This document shows, in pieces, positions 14,045-22,711 of a stretch of DNA of 64,000 bases (within the stretch, counting starts at the first letter, position 1; every line of letters begins with the position of its first letter). Under the pieces are notes generated by a model, which saw only the letters and a program-made list of their open reading frames with translations, made no database searches and was not told the origin of the DNA. The stretch covers positions 1,116,001-1,180,000 of the forward strand of contig NZ_AP025185.1 in assembly GCF_020886115.1 (NCBI RefSeq), written 5' to 3'. Source of the DNA: Flavobacterium ammonificans (GTDB lineage Bacteria > Bacteroidota > Bacteroidia > Flavobacteriales > Flavobacteriaceae). The translations under genes were made by a program, and so were the position numbers.

Positions 14045-16435
14045 ATGAAAATTTTCAAAAAAGCACTTATCGTTCTAGTTTCAATCGTTGCTCTTCTGGT
14101 TCTAGGTTTAGCAGGGTTTGCATTTTATTCCAAGCCAAAATATGAAGGCGAAGTACCGCTAAATAACCTACAGAAAGAAACAACCGTTTACTTTGACGAA
14201 TTTGGAGTTCCTCATATTTATGCCGAAAATAGTTTGGATGCAATGGAAGCTTTGGGTTATGTTCATGCTCAAGACCGTTTGTGGCAAATGGAGTTAATGC
14301 GCCGAATTGCACCGGGACGTCTGTCTGAAATTTTCGGATCGGCAGCTTTAAAGAATGATAAATTCTTTGCTGGTTTAGGAATTGAAGAAGCTTCTGCAAA
14401 AGCCATAGCTCAATTGGATAAAAACAGTCCGAGCTACCAGTTGACACAAGCTTATTTGGATGGAATTAATCAATATTTAGAAGAAGGAAAAACCCCAGTC
14501 GAATTTCAATTGCTAGGCATCCAAAAGCAAAAATTTGAGGTTAAAGATGTCTACAATATTTTCGGTTATATGGCTTTTAGTTTTGCTATGGCGCAAAAAT
14601 CAGATCCTTTGATGACTGATTTACGCAATAAACTTGGAATAGACTATGTAAAAGAATTTGGATTAGAAGGTGAATTCAACACTACTAAGATTAAAAATGC
14701 TAAAGAAAATGTTCAAGAATACTCGGCTATTTCAAAATCGGTTGCAGCTTTAATAGACCAATCACCAATTCCACCATTTATTGGAAGTAACAGTTGGGTA
14801 ATTGCTCCTCAAAAGACCAAGAACGGGAAAGTAATTTTTGCAAATGATCCGCATATTGGATTTTCGCAACCGGGCACTTGGTATGAAGCGCATTTGGTTA
14901 CGCCTGACCATGAAATTTATGGCTATTACTTAGCAGGAACTCCGTTTCCTTTGTTAGGCCACAACCGTCAATATGCCTATGGCTTAACCATGTTTGAGAA
15001 TGATGATATTGATATGTATCAAGAAGAGAATAGTCCTTCAGATCAGAGTCAATACAGAACGCCAACTGGATTTAGTAAATATGAAAATAGAACAAGAACA
15101 ATCAAAATTAAAGACAGTTCGGATGTAATTGTAAATGTCAAGGTAAGTCGTCACGGACCTATTGTCAATGATTTGATTGAAGGATTGCAAAAGGACAAAC
15201 CAGTTGCCTTATCTTGGATTTATACCCAACAACCTATTTTAATTTTGGATGCCGTTTATACACTTTCGCACGCTAAAAACATCGCTGATTTTCAAAAAGG
15301 GGTACAACTAATTGCTGCTCCTGGTTTGAACGTAATGTATGGAGACACTAAAGGAAATGTAGCTTGGTGGGCAACTGGAAAATTATACAAGCACAATAAG
15401 GGCGTAAATCCTAATTTCATTTTAGAAGGTGCTAGTGGTAAAGAAGATATCAAAGAATATTTGGATTTTGCCAAAAACCCATCATCGGTTAATCCGAGTT
15501 GGAATTATGTGTATTCTGCCAATAACCAACCCGAAGCAGTTGACGGATTTTCATATCCTGGATATTATTTGCCAGAAGATAGAGCCAAACGAATTGTTCA
15601 ATTGTTAGATTCCAAATCCAACTGGGACAAAGAATCAGCAAGTAAAATGATTTTTGATAATACTTCTTCGGTAGCGCCATCAGTAGTTCAAAATTTAATC
15701 CAAGCTATTGATGCTTCTACCCTTTCTAAAAATGAAAAAGAAGCAATTGCGATTTTAAAAAGTTGGAAGGGGTCAAATAATTTGCAAGACGTTGCGCCTA
15801 CAGTTTATAACAAATGGATTTATTGTACCTTAAAAAATACATTTAAAGACCAAATGGGCGAAGCCAATTTCAAGCAGTTTTTAGGAACTCATATTTCAAA
15901 ACAAGTAGTGGCAAGACAAATAGCAAATAACAACTCGCTTTGGTGGGATAATAGCGCCACTAAAAATAAAAAGGAGACCAAAAATGAAATTGTTACTCAA
16001 TCGTTTAAAGAAGCGATTAACGCTTTAGAAAAACAATTAGGTAAATCAGTTACTTCTTGGACTTGGAATAAAGTCCATACTGCAGAACACCAACATCCAT
16101 TGAGTAAAGTTGAGGCTTTGAAACCATTTTTCAATGTTGGTCCATTTGAGGTTTCAGGTTCTATGGAAGTGATTAATAATTTGTTTTTTGATTTTACAGA
16201 AGACGGAAACTATGTTGTAAAAGGAGGTCCGTCAACAAGACGAATTATTGACTTTTCGGATATTGAAAACAGTTGGAGTATTTTGCCAACAGGACAATCT
16301 GGAAATCCAATGAGTCCTCATTATAAAGACCAGGCTGAAATGTACAATACAGGAAAGTTCAGAAAGATGAAATTGAACAAAGCAGAAATTATTCAAACTT
16401 CAACAAAATTGGTTTTTATTCCCAATAAAAAGTAA
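14045..16435 (+). CDS. Penicillin acylase family protein (Ntn hydrolase)
   Basis: The product has 796 residues. An N-terminal membrane segment (residues about 4-27, hydrophobic ALIVLVSIVALLVLGLAGFAF) is followed by the alpha chain (ETTVYFDEFGVPHIYAENSLDAMEALGYVHAQDRLWQME). The self-cleavage site and nucleophile are in FIGSNSWVIAPQKT, where the Ser of SNSW becomes the N-terminus of the beta chain. NDPHIGFSQPGTWYEAHL and the late ASN-type region are also recognisable. Relatives hydrolyse beta-lactam side chains or acyl-homoserine lactones; the natural substrate here is unknown. The protein would act in the periplasm, anchored or exported. Confidence 0.9.
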   Translation: MKIFKKALIVLVSIVALLVLGLAGFAFYSKPKYEGEVPLNNLQKETTVYFDEFGVPHIYAENSLDAMEALGYVHAQDRLWQMELMRRIAPGRLSEIFGSAALKNDKFFAGLGIEEASAKAIAQLDKNSPSYQLTQAYLDGINQYLEEGKTPVEFQLLGIQKQKFEVKDVYNIFGYMAFSFAMAQKSDPLMTDLRNKLGIDYVKEFGLEGEFNTTKIKNAKENVQEYSAISKSVAALIDQSPIPPFIGSNSWVIAPQKTKNGKVIFANDPHIGFSQPGTWYEAHLVTPDHEIYGYYLAGTPFPLLGHNRQYAYGLTMFENDDIDMYQEENSPSDQSQYRTPTGFSKYENRTRTIKIKDSSDVIVNVKVSRHGPIVNDLIEGLQKDKPVALSWIYTQQPILILDAVYTLSHAKNIADFQKGVQLIAAPGLNVMYGDTKGNVAWWATGKLYKHNKGVNPNFILEGASGKEDIKEYLDFAKNPSSVNPSWNYVYSANNQPEAVDGFSYPGYYLPEDRAKRIVQLLDSKSNWDKESASKMIFDNTSSVAPSVVQNLIQAIDASTLSKNEKEAIAILKSWKGSNNLQDVAPTVYNKWIYCTLKNTFKDQMGEANFKQFLGTHISKQVVARQIANNNSLWWDNSATKNKKETKNEIVTQSFKEAINALEKQLGKSVTSWTWNKVHTAEHQHPLSKVEALKPFFNVGPFEVSGSMEVINNLFFDFTEDGNYVVKGGPSTRRIIDFSDIENSWSILPTGQSGNPMSPHYKDQAEMYNTGKFRKMKLNKAEIIQTSTKLVFIPNKK

Positions 16436-16464
16436 ATAGATAATGGTTAGTGCATTTTTATAAT

Positions 16465-16472
16465 TAATTTTG
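16465..16472 (+). promoter_or_regulatory. kmo promoter -7 box
   Basis: TAATTTTG, exact TAnnTTTG, 21 bases before the kmo ATG. Confidence 0.5.
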
Positions 16473-16492
16473 CCCAACTTTTAAAAATAGTA

Positions 16493-17836
16493 ATGCAGAC
16501 TCCCCAAAAAATTGCAGTTGTAGGTTCCGGATTAGTTGGTTCATTATTGGCCATCTATTTGAGAAAGGCTGGTCATACCGTTCACGTTTACGACAGAAGT
16601 CCGGATATTCGCCAAATTGAATTTTCTGGCCGCTCGATAAACTTAGCGATGTCAAATCGAGGTTGGAAAGCCCTAGATGTTGTTGGAGTAGGTGATGCCG
16701 TCCGCGAAATCGCCATCCCTATGGACAAGCGTGCTATTCATTTGGTAGACAAACTCAATTTTCAAGCTTATGGACAAGAGGGTGAGGCCATTTATTCCAT
16801 TTCAAGAGGTCTTTTAAATCGGAAAATGATTGATTTGGCTGAAGATGTGGGAGCTAAATTCTTTTTCGAACAAAAAATCTGGGATGTTACCCTTGCAGAT
16901 GCTACGCTTCATATTGGTGAAAGCGAACGCGGAGCTTGGGAAGAGAAAAAATACGATATGGTTTTTGGTGCTGATGGCGCTTTTTCTAGAATTCGTCACC
17001 GAATGCAACGCCAGAGCATGTTCGATTACTCACAAGAGTTTTTAAAAATTGGCTACAAAGAATTGAATATTCCTGCTAATGAAGATGGAACACATAAATT
17101 AGATCCGAATTCCTTTCATATATGGCCAAGAGGCGAATACATGTTGATTGCTTTGGCTAATTTAGATGGAAGTTTCACCTGTACTTTATTCATGCCTTTT
17201 GAAGGTAAAAACTCTTTTGAGGAACTGAAAGATATTCAGCTAGTAGAAACCTTTTTCGCTAAAAACTTTCCAGATTCAATTGATGTAATACCTAAATTAA
17301 CAGAGGATTTTTTTAAGAATCCTACTAGTACTTTGGTTACTATGAAATGTTTTCCTTGGACCTATGAGGATAAAATTGCTCTAATTGGTGATGCATGCCA
17401 TGCTATTGTTCCGTTTTATGGACAAGGGATGAACTCTGGTTTTGAAGATATTTCGATACTAAACGACATGATGCAGTTGTATGGAAATGATTGGAAAACA
17501 ATTCTTTCCGAATATCAACTATCAAGAAAACCCAATGCTGATGCCATTGCAGAATTGTCCTATCGCAATTTCATGGAGATGAGTAGTAAAACTGCAGATG
17601 AAAAATTCTTACTACAAAAGAAAATAGAGAAACTTTTTTCAGACAAATATCCAGATTTATGGATTCCATTATATAGTAGAGTAACGTTTAGCGACCGCCC
17701 TTATACAGAAGCATTAGCCATTGGAGATGCTCAAAATAAAATTATGGAATCTGTTTTGAAAATGAATGATATTGAGTCGAATTGGGATTCAGTTGAAGTA
17801 GAAAATAAAATTCTGGAATTACTCCAAAAACAATAA
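16493..17836 (+). CDS. kmo: Kynurenine 3-monooxygenase
   Basis: The 447-residue flavoprotein hydroxylates L-kynurenine to 3-hydroxykynurenine with NADPH and O2. The FAD-binding GSGLVGSLLAIYLRKAG with an acidic residue at YDRSP begins near residue 10; FSGRSINLAMSNRG is characteristic of KMO; VFGADGAFSRIRHRM and LIGDACHAIVPFYGQGMNSGFED are the second FAD motifs. Together with kynU it leads to 3-hydroxyanthranilate, a step in eukaryotic-type NAD synthesis or tryptophan breakdown. Its stop at 17836 directly abuts the stop of the convergent cupin gene. Confidence 0.95.
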   Translation: MQTPQKIAVVGSGLVGSLLAIYLRKAGHTVHVYDRSPDIRQIEFSGRSINLAMSNRGWKALDVVGVGDAVREIAIPMDKRAIHLVDKLNFQAYGQEGEAIYSISRGLLNRKMIDLAEDVGAKFFFEQKIWDVTLADATLHIGESERGAWEEKKYDMVFGADGAFSRIRHRMQRQSMFDYSQEFLKIGYKELNIPANEDGTHKLDPNSFHIWPRGEYMLIALANLDGSFTCTLFMPFEGKNSFEELKDIQLVETFFAKNFPDSIDVIPKLTEDFFKNPTSTLVTMKCFPWTYEDKIALIGDACHAIVPFYGQGMNSGFEDISILNDMMQLYGNDWKTILSEYQLSRKPNADAIAELSYRNFMEMSSKTADEKFLLQKKIEKLFSDKYPDLWIPLYSRVTFSDRPYTEALAIGDAQNKIMESVLKMNDIESNWDSVEVENKILELLQKQ

Positions 17837-18202
17837 TTAGTATTCTTCTCGGTGTACTTTAGTGAAATCAAAAGCAGGGGTACAAATAGCAATGTATTCA
17901 CATTCTTCTTCAAATGGGTTGGAATATTGAACTCGTGTGTTTTTATCAATACGGATAGATTGTCCAGCTTCTAATACTACCACTTCGTCTTCAATAATAA
18001 ATTGTTTTTTTCCACGTATTATATAAGTGTATTCATCAAACTCTGGTGTCTGAAAAGGTTCGCTCCATCCGGCAGGAGCAATCATATGCGCTAAAGACAG
18101 TTCTGGATTTTTTGTACTTGCTAGACCATGATGTTCTTCAATTAGTTTCCCATCTGTTGTAGGAACAATAAATGGAGATTTTTGTAGGGTATACTTTTTC
18201 AT
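17837..18202 (-). CDS. Small cupin-domain protein
   Basis: The product (121 residues) has a single cupin fold: EPFQTPEFDEYTYIIRGKKQFII is the first cupin motif and LEAGQSIRIDKNTRVQYSN the second. The first motif lacks the usual two histidines, so metal binding is doubtful. The frame runs upstream to 18295, but the -7 box at 18251 and the family-like start MKKYTLQKSPFIV support ATG 18202. It abuts kmo in convergent orientation. It is too short for 3-hydroxyanthranilate dioxygenase; function is unknown. Confidence 0.78.
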   Translation of the reverse strand: MKKYTLQKSPFIVPTTDGKLIEEHHGLASTKNPELSLAHMIAPAGWSEPFQTPEFDEYTYIIRGKKQFIIEDEVVVLEAGQSIRIDKNTRVQYSNPFEEECEYIAICTPAFDFTKVHREEY

Positions 18203-18250
18203 AATTAGGAATATCTTTAATTGAATATAATAGTGTTTAACTTTACAATG

Positions 18251-18258
18251 CAAACATA
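18251..18258 (-). promoter_or_regulatory. -7 box for the cupin gene
   Basis: Minus strand TATGTTTG, exact TAnnTTTG, 48 bases before ATG 18202. No convincing -33 element. Confidence 0.55.
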
Positions 18259-18500
18259 AATAAAATAAGAAATTTGGGGGATTAATTTTATACATAAATG
18301 TGTACTTAAAATCCTAATATTTCCAAGATTTAAATGAACTACATCGTTTTTTTTAAAGAAAATGAAAATTTTGTATTCAAATTTTATTTTCGGTTTTATT
18401 AACAAATTACCTATTTTAAACCTTCTTGAGTGAGGTTTTGCTATTAATTATTCGATTTCTCTGTTTATTTTCTAGCAAATACAAAGTTAAGAGTTCTACG

Positions 18501-18526
18501 TGTTAATTGTATGTGAAAAATTAACA
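18501..18526. promoter_or_regulatory. 8-bp inverted repeat upstream of exbB
   Basis: TGTTAATT (18501-18508) and AATTAACA (18519-18526) are perfect inverse copies 10 bases apart, about 43 bases before the exbB -7 box. It has the size of a dimeric regulator site. The rest of the 439-bp cupin-exbB intergenic region shows AT-rich sequence with no further gene. Confidence 0.35.
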
Positions 18527-18549
18527 TCAATAAAATTAAAAAAAGTTTT

Positions 18550-18608
18550 TTTATTTAAACTAAAAATATAAATTTGCTCCACTACAAGTTTATTTAAACA
18601 CTAAAAAT
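18550..18608 (+). promoter_or_regulatory. exbB promoter -7 box within a direct repeat
   Basis: TAAATTTG (18569-18576) is an exact -7 box. It is flanked by TTTATTTAAAC+TAAAAAT (18550-18567) and the near-identical TTTATTTAAACAC+TAAAAAT (18589-18608), a direct repeat spaced about 39 bases. The predicted start is about 18583, giving a leader of some 60 bases before ATG 18642. Confidence 0.5.
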
Positions 18609-18641
18609 TAAATTATTTAAAACTATTAAAAATTAAAAAAA

Positions 18642-19463
18642 ATGGCAAACGTTAAAAAAGAAAACGGAACTCAAAAAGGTGGAGGAGCAATTGCAGGTAT
18701 AATTATTGCAGCTTGTATTTTTGTAGGTTGGATTATTTGGGAATTTATTATGGGTAATGGTGCAAACTTCGAAGGAGGAGTAAATACAGGACACCCACTT
18801 CCAGGAAACTATTTAGCAATGGTTTATAAAGGAGGACCTATTGTACCAATATTATTAGGATGTTTATTAATGGTTATTGTATTTTCATTTGAGCGTTTTG
18901 CTGTTATTTCTAAAGCTGCTGGTAAAGGTAACTTAGATGTTTTCATGAAAAACATTCAATCTAGTATTACTAAAGGAGATATCGATTCAGCTATTGCAGC
19001 TTGTGATAAACAACAAGGTTCTGTAGCTAACGCAATCAAATCTGCATTATTGAAGTATCAAGATGTTAAAGCTGAAGGTTTAGATAGTGAAGCCGCTGCT
19101 GAGACAATTCATAAAGAAATCGAAGAGGCTACATCATTAGAAATGCCAATGTTAGAGAAGCACATGACTATTTTGTCTACAATGGTTTCTTTAGGAACAT
19201 TAGCTGGATTGTTAGGGACTGTAACTGGTATGATTAAAGCGTTTGGTGCATTAGCATCTGCTGGTACTCCTGACCAAGCTGCATTGGCAAATGGTATTTC
19301 TGAAGCCTTGATCAATACTGCTACTGGAATCTCTACATCTGCTTTAGCAATTATTACTTACAATTTGTTTACATCTAAAATTGATACTTTGACTTATTCT
19401 ATTGATGAGGCAGGTAATACAATTGTTAACACGTACAGACATTTCAGAAGTTCAAAAAAATAA
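18642..19463 (+). CDS. exbB: MotA/TolQ/ExbB proton channel family protein
   Basis: The 273-residue inner-membrane protein has three hydrophobic segments: IAGIIIAACIFVGWIIWEFIM near the N-terminus, VPILLGCLLMVIVFSFERF, and MVSLGTLAGLLGTVTGMIKAFG in the conserved ExbB channel helix, followed by a further helix ISEALINTATGISTSALAIITYNLF. With the two ExbD proteins and TonB encoded next it forms the motor that energises outer-membrane TonB-dependent transport. The first 25 residues form an extension richer than in E. coli ExbB. It heads a seven-gene row. Confidence 0.92.
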   Translation: MANVKKENGTQKGGGAIAGIIIAACIFVGWIIWEFIMGNGANFEGGVNTGHPLPGNYLAMVYKGGPIVPILLGCLLMVIVFSFERFAVISKAAGKGNLDVFMKNIQSSITKGDIDSAIAACDKQQGSVANAIKSALLKYQDVKAEGLDSEAAAETIHKEIEEATSLEMPMLEKHMTILSTMVSLGTLAGLLGTVTGMIKAFGALASAGTPDQAALANGISEALINTATGISTSALAIITYNLFTSKIDTLTYSIDEAGNTIVNTYRHFRSSKK

Positions 19464-19523
19464 TTAATTAATTAATTAAATACTTTACTAATTGTATCGT
19501 ATTCAATTATAAAAAATAAAGTA

Positions 19524-20135
19524 ATGGCTGTAAAAATGTCCAAAAAAGCTGCGTCAATTGATATGACCGCTATGTGTGATGTTGCCTTTCTATTGTTAAC
19601 TTTTTTTATTTTGACTGCTACAGCCAAAATACCTGAGCCGTTACCAGTAGATACGCCTGCATCAACAGTTCAAACAAAATTGCCAGACACTGATTTAGCT
19701 ACAATTACCGTAGGAAAAGGAAAGGTTTTCTTTGATCTTAAAGGTAGAGAAGTTAGAAAAAGAGCTTTAGAGTTAATGGGTCAAAAATATAGTGTTTCAT
19801 TCACTGAAGAAGAAACTGCTAAATTTGCTTTGATGGAAGGTTTTGGTGTTCCAATTACCAATCTTAAAGAAATTATAGCAATGAAAAGTTCAGACAGAAG
19901 TAAGACTGGTTTGCAACCTGGTATACCTAAAGATTCTTTAGATAATCAATTGTCTCAATGGATTCAATTCTCAAGAATTGCTAATATTGAAATTCAAGAT
20001 AAAGAATTACAAATTGCAATCAAAGGAGATGCTAAAGAAGAGTATCCTGCTATTAAGAAAGTAATGGATATTTTACAAGATCAAAAAATCAATAGCTTTA
20101 ATTTAGTTACGGGTTTAAGAGCAAAAGATAAATAA
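19524..20135 (+). CDS. exbD: Biopolymer transport protein ExbD/TolR family (first copy)
   Basis: A 203-residue single-pass protein. The conserved membrane segment starts at IDMTAMCDVAFLLLTFFILTA (residues about 11-32); the Asp in MCDVAFLLL is the proton-carrying residue of the family. It is longer than E. coli ExbD (141) because of an insert in the periplasmic part. It lies 60 bases after exbB and 17 before the second exbD, an arrangement typical of Flavobacteriia. Confidence 0.9.
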   Translation: MAVKMSKKAASIDMTAMCDVAFLLLTFFILTATAKIPEPLPVDTPASTVQTKLPDTDLATITVGKGKVFFDLKGREVRKRALELMGQKYSVSFTEEETAKFALMEGFGVPITNLKEIIAMKSSDRSKTGLQPGIPKDSLDNQLSQWIQFSRIANIEIQDKELQIAIKGDAKEEYPAIKKVMDILQDQKINSFNLVTGLRAKDK

Positions 20136-20152
20136 TATAAAAAGATACTAAG

Positions 20153-20710
20153 ATGGCTGAATTAAATACCGGCGACGGTGGTGGTAAAAAAGGCGATGGT
20201 AAAGTAAGAAGTAAGAAATCCAATTCTAAAGTTGATTTAACAGCGATGGTGGATTTAGCGTTCTTGTTGATTACTTTCTTTATGCTTACTACGACCTTGT
20301 CAAAACCCCAATCGATGAGTTTGGGATTGCCAGATAAAGAGGATAAACCAGATCCTAAAAATCAAGTTAAGGTAGACGAAAACCGAACTATGACTATTTT
20401 ATTGGGTGATGATGACAAACTAGTTAGGTATGTAGGTTTACTTGCAACTCCGGTTAGTGGAGGAACTCCTAAAGATTTTACATACGGAAAAGATGGTATC
20501 CGTAAGGAGTTACTATCAAGAAAAAAATTAGTTTTAGAGTATACTGGAAATAAGGATAAGGGGATGATTGTTATTATCAAACCAAGTAAAAAGTCTACAT
20601 ATAGAAATCTTGTGGATATTCTGGATGAAATGGCTATTGCTGATGTACCTACCTACGCAATTGTAAATGAGTATACTCCTGAAGAAAAAAAATTGTTAGA
20701 AGGTAAATAA
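20153..20710 (+). CDS. exbD: Biopolymer transport protein ExbD/TolR family (second copy)
   Basis: The product (185 residues) has a Gly/Lys-rich cytosolic start (TGDGGGKKGDGKVRSKKS), then the ExbD membrane segment VDLTAMVDLAFLLITFFMLTT with the conserved Asp. The periplasmic domain differs from the first copy, so the two paralogues probably form heteromeric stators. In Flavobacterium psychrophilum a locus of this layout has been linked to iron uptake and virulence through ExbD2; that is family knowledge and not shown here. Confidence 0.9.
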   Translation: MAELNTGDGGGKKGDGKVRSKKSNSKVDLTAMVDLAFLLITFFMLTTTLSKPQSMSLGLPDKEDKPDPKNQVKVDENRTMTILLGDDDKLVRYVGLLATPVSGGTPKDFTYGKDGIRKELLSRKKLVLEYTGNKDKGMIVIIKPSKKSTYRNLVDILDEMAIADVPTYAIVNEYTPEEKKLLEGK

Positions 20711-20749
20711 GATTCGTCTTAATACTCAATAACCTAATAACTAAGAAAT

Positions 20750-21544
20750 ATGAAATTAGATATATTTACAAATCAATGGTTAGATATTGTATTCGAAGGT
20801 CGAAATAAAGCCTATGGTGCTTACGATCTTAGAAAAAACAATACTAAGACCACTGTTAGAGCTTTAATTATTGGAGCAATTGTTTTTTCTGTTACAGTTG
20901 CCGCTCCATTAATTATGAGTTTGCTACCTGATTCTTCTGGAGACGACGATAGTTTAGATACTAAAATAGTAACTATGAAGTTGCCACCAAAGAAAGAAGA
21001 GCCTAAAAAAGATCTTCCGCCACCTCCCCCACCTCCACCAAAAGTGGATCAAGTGAAATTTGTTAAGCCAGTTGTGGCAAAAGCAGAGGAAGTAACTGAA
21101 GAGCCACCAAAAATTACTGAAATTAAAGATAAAAAATTAGGTAATGAAACCATTAAAGGTGATCCAGATGCTGAATTAACTGTTGAACCTGTTGGTACTG
21201 GTACTGCAGCAGTAGTAGAAGAAGATAATACGGTATACAACACTGCGGGAATTGAAGTAAAGCCAGATTTTCCTGGTGGAATGGAAAAGTTTTACAAGTT
21301 TGTAGGAAGCAATTATCAAACACCTGAAGAAGAAGGATTAAAAGGTAAAGTTTATGTTACCTTTGTAGTGGAAAAAGATGGTTCTTTAACTGATATCAAA
21401 GTATTAAGAGATATCGGATACGGTACTGGAAAAGAAGCTATCCGAGTTTTAAAGAAATGTCCAAAATGGACTCCAGGAGAGCAAAATGGTAAGCCAGTTA
21501 GGGTTTTATACTCACTACCTATTACTATTCAATCTGCTGAATAA
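20750..21544 (+). CDS. tonB: TonB family energy transducer
   Basis: The product has 264 residues. The start ITNQWLDIVFEGRNKAYGAYDLR is typical of Bacteroidota TonB proteins; a membrane segment follows at about 38-60, then a Pro-rich spacer (DLPPPPPPPPKVDQ) and the C-terminal domain (VKPDFPGGMEKFYKFVG, GKVYVTFVVEKDGSLTDIKVLRDIGYG, VRVLYSLPITIQ). It would span the periplasm and drive outer-membrane receptors using the ExbB-ExbD motor. Its stop overlaps the start of the next ORF by one base (TAATG). Confidence 0.93.
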   Translation: MKLDIFTNQWLDIVFEGRNKAYGAYDLRKNNTKTTVRALIIGAIVFSVTVAAPLIMSLLPDSSGDDDSLDTKIVTMKLPPKKEEPKKDLPPPPPPPPKVDQVKFVKPVVAKAEEVTEEPPKITEIKDKKLGNETIKGDPDAELTVEPVGTGTAAVVEEDNTVYNTAGIEVKPDFPGGMEKFYKFVGSNYQTPEEEGLKGKVYVTFVVEKDGSLTDIKVLRDIGYGTGKEAIRVLKKCPKWTPGEQNGKPVRVLYSLPITIQSAE

Positions 21545-21774
21545 TGATTAAAAACTTTGTTACTAGTTTTTTGAAGAAATCGCTCAAAGAGCGATTTCTT
21601 CTCGTTATGGGAATCTTGTTTTTAGTATCCTATTTAGTCCTTGGATTGCTAATTATTTTTCTAAAACAATTGCCATTACAAATGGAATATAATTATCGAG
21701 TTGCATTTGGAACACTTCTGATAGTATATTCTGTTATCCGATTTTTTAGAATCATTAACGATAATAAAGATTAA
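21544..21774 (+). CDS. Small two-helix membrane protein of the tonB operon
   Basis: I do not recognise a named family in this 76-residue protein. It has a basic start (KKSLKER) and two hydrophobic segments, FLLVMGILFLVSYLVLGLLIIFL and VAFGTLLIVYSVIRFF. It is translationally coupled to tonB by a one-base overlap and ends 3 bases before the next gene, so it is surely part of the operon. It may be an accessory subunit of the ExbB-ExbD-TonB complex. Codons 10-20 form the perfect hairpin described at 21573. Confidence 0.7.
   Translation: MIKNFVTSFLKKSLKERFLLVMGILFLVSYLVLGLLIIFLKQLPLQMEYNYRVAFGTLLIVYSVIRFFRIINDNKD
21573..21601 (+). repeat. Perfect 13-bp hairpin inside the small membrane protein gene
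   Basis: GAAGAAATCGCTC (21573-21585) and GAGCGATTTCTTC (21589-21601) are exact inverse copies with an AAA loop, about 30 bases after the end of tonB. T's precede it but no T run follows on either strand, so it is not a normal terminator. It could separate decay of the exbBD-tonB message from the downstream part. Confidence 0.75.
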
Positions 21775-21777
21775 TTT

Positions 21778-22692
21778 ATGAATACCTTTTTCAAATCTGT
21801 ATGTTTGATTGTACTTGTTTTTTCTTTTAATGCTTGTAACAATTCAAACAAAACATCCCAAGAAACTATTCTTAAAGGGAATGCAACTTTACTTGTTGAT
21901 GCTACTTTGATGCCCGTTATGGAAGATCAAATCGAGATATTTGAGAATAGGTATGATGCTAAGATTAAAATGATTGTTAAGTCTGAAGTTGAAGTTGTAC
22001 AAACTCTAGTCAAAGATACTTCAAGTATTGCTGTTCTTTCAAGGAAATTGAATCCAGATGAACTTAAAATATTTTCTAATAGAAAGATTATTCCTAAAAT
22101 TACACCAATTGCTTTAGATGCAGTTGCCTTAATTATTAATAAGAATTCGAATGATACAATTGTTGATATTAAAGATGTAATTAGTTTTATGAATGGAAAA
22201 AACACACCTGGCATTAAAGGGTTGGTTTTTGATAATCCTAACTCTAGTACAGTGCGATATATGAACAATTTAGCTGGAATTTCATCAATTCCTCAAAAAG
22301 GAGTCTTTTCTTTTGGAACTAACAATGAAGTTATTAAATTTGTAAATGATAATGAAGGAATGATTGGAGTGGTTGGTCTTAATTGGTTAACACAGCCAAG
22401 ACCTGAAATGCAAAAGTTTGTTGACGGCATCACTATAATGAGTGTGAAGGGTAAAAATCAATCTGATTTTTTTGCTCCAGACCAAAATAATATTGCCGAA
22501 GGGAAATATGCATTAGCTCGTGAGATTTATATTGTGAATTGTCAAGGATTTTCGGGTTTAGGCATGGGTTTTGCTTCATTTGTAGCGGGAGACATTGGAC
22601 AGCGTATCATTTTGAAATCCGGATTATTGCCTTATAAAATACCCCCAAGAAAACTAAGTATTAGAAATCAAATTACGAATGATAAAAAATAA
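21778..22692 (+). CDS. PstS-like substrate-binding lipoprotein
   Basis: This 304-residue protein has a lipoprotein signal: hydrophobic VCLIVLVFSFNACNNS with the lipid-bearing Cys at residue 20. The rest follows the phosphate-binding PBP-like fold (LLVDATLMPVMEDQIEIFE, IALDAVALIINKNSNDTI, IGVVGLNWL, FASFVAGDIGQRIILKSGLLP). No ABC transporter subunits are near, so it is unlikely to be a normal phosphate-uptake PstS. Its constant place behind tonB suggests a role tied to the TonB machinery. It starts 3 bases after the small membrane protein. Confidence 0.85.
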   Translation: MNTFFKSVCLIVLVFSFNACNNSNKTSQETILKGNATLLVDATLMPVMEDQIEIFENRYDAKIKMIVKSEVEVVQTLVKDTSSIAVLSRKLNPDELKIFSNRKIIPKITPIALDAVALIINKNSNDTIVDIKDVISFMNGKNTPGIKGLVFDNPNSSTVRYMNNLAGISSIPQKGVFSFGTNNEVIKFVNDNEGMIGVVGLNWLTQPRPEMQKFVDGITIMSVKGKNQSDFFAPDQNNIAEGKYALAREIYIVNCQGFSGLGMGFASFVAGDIGQRIILKSGLLPYKIPPRKLSIRNQITNDKK

Positions 22693-22711
22693 ATTAATTA
22701 TATAACTAAAG

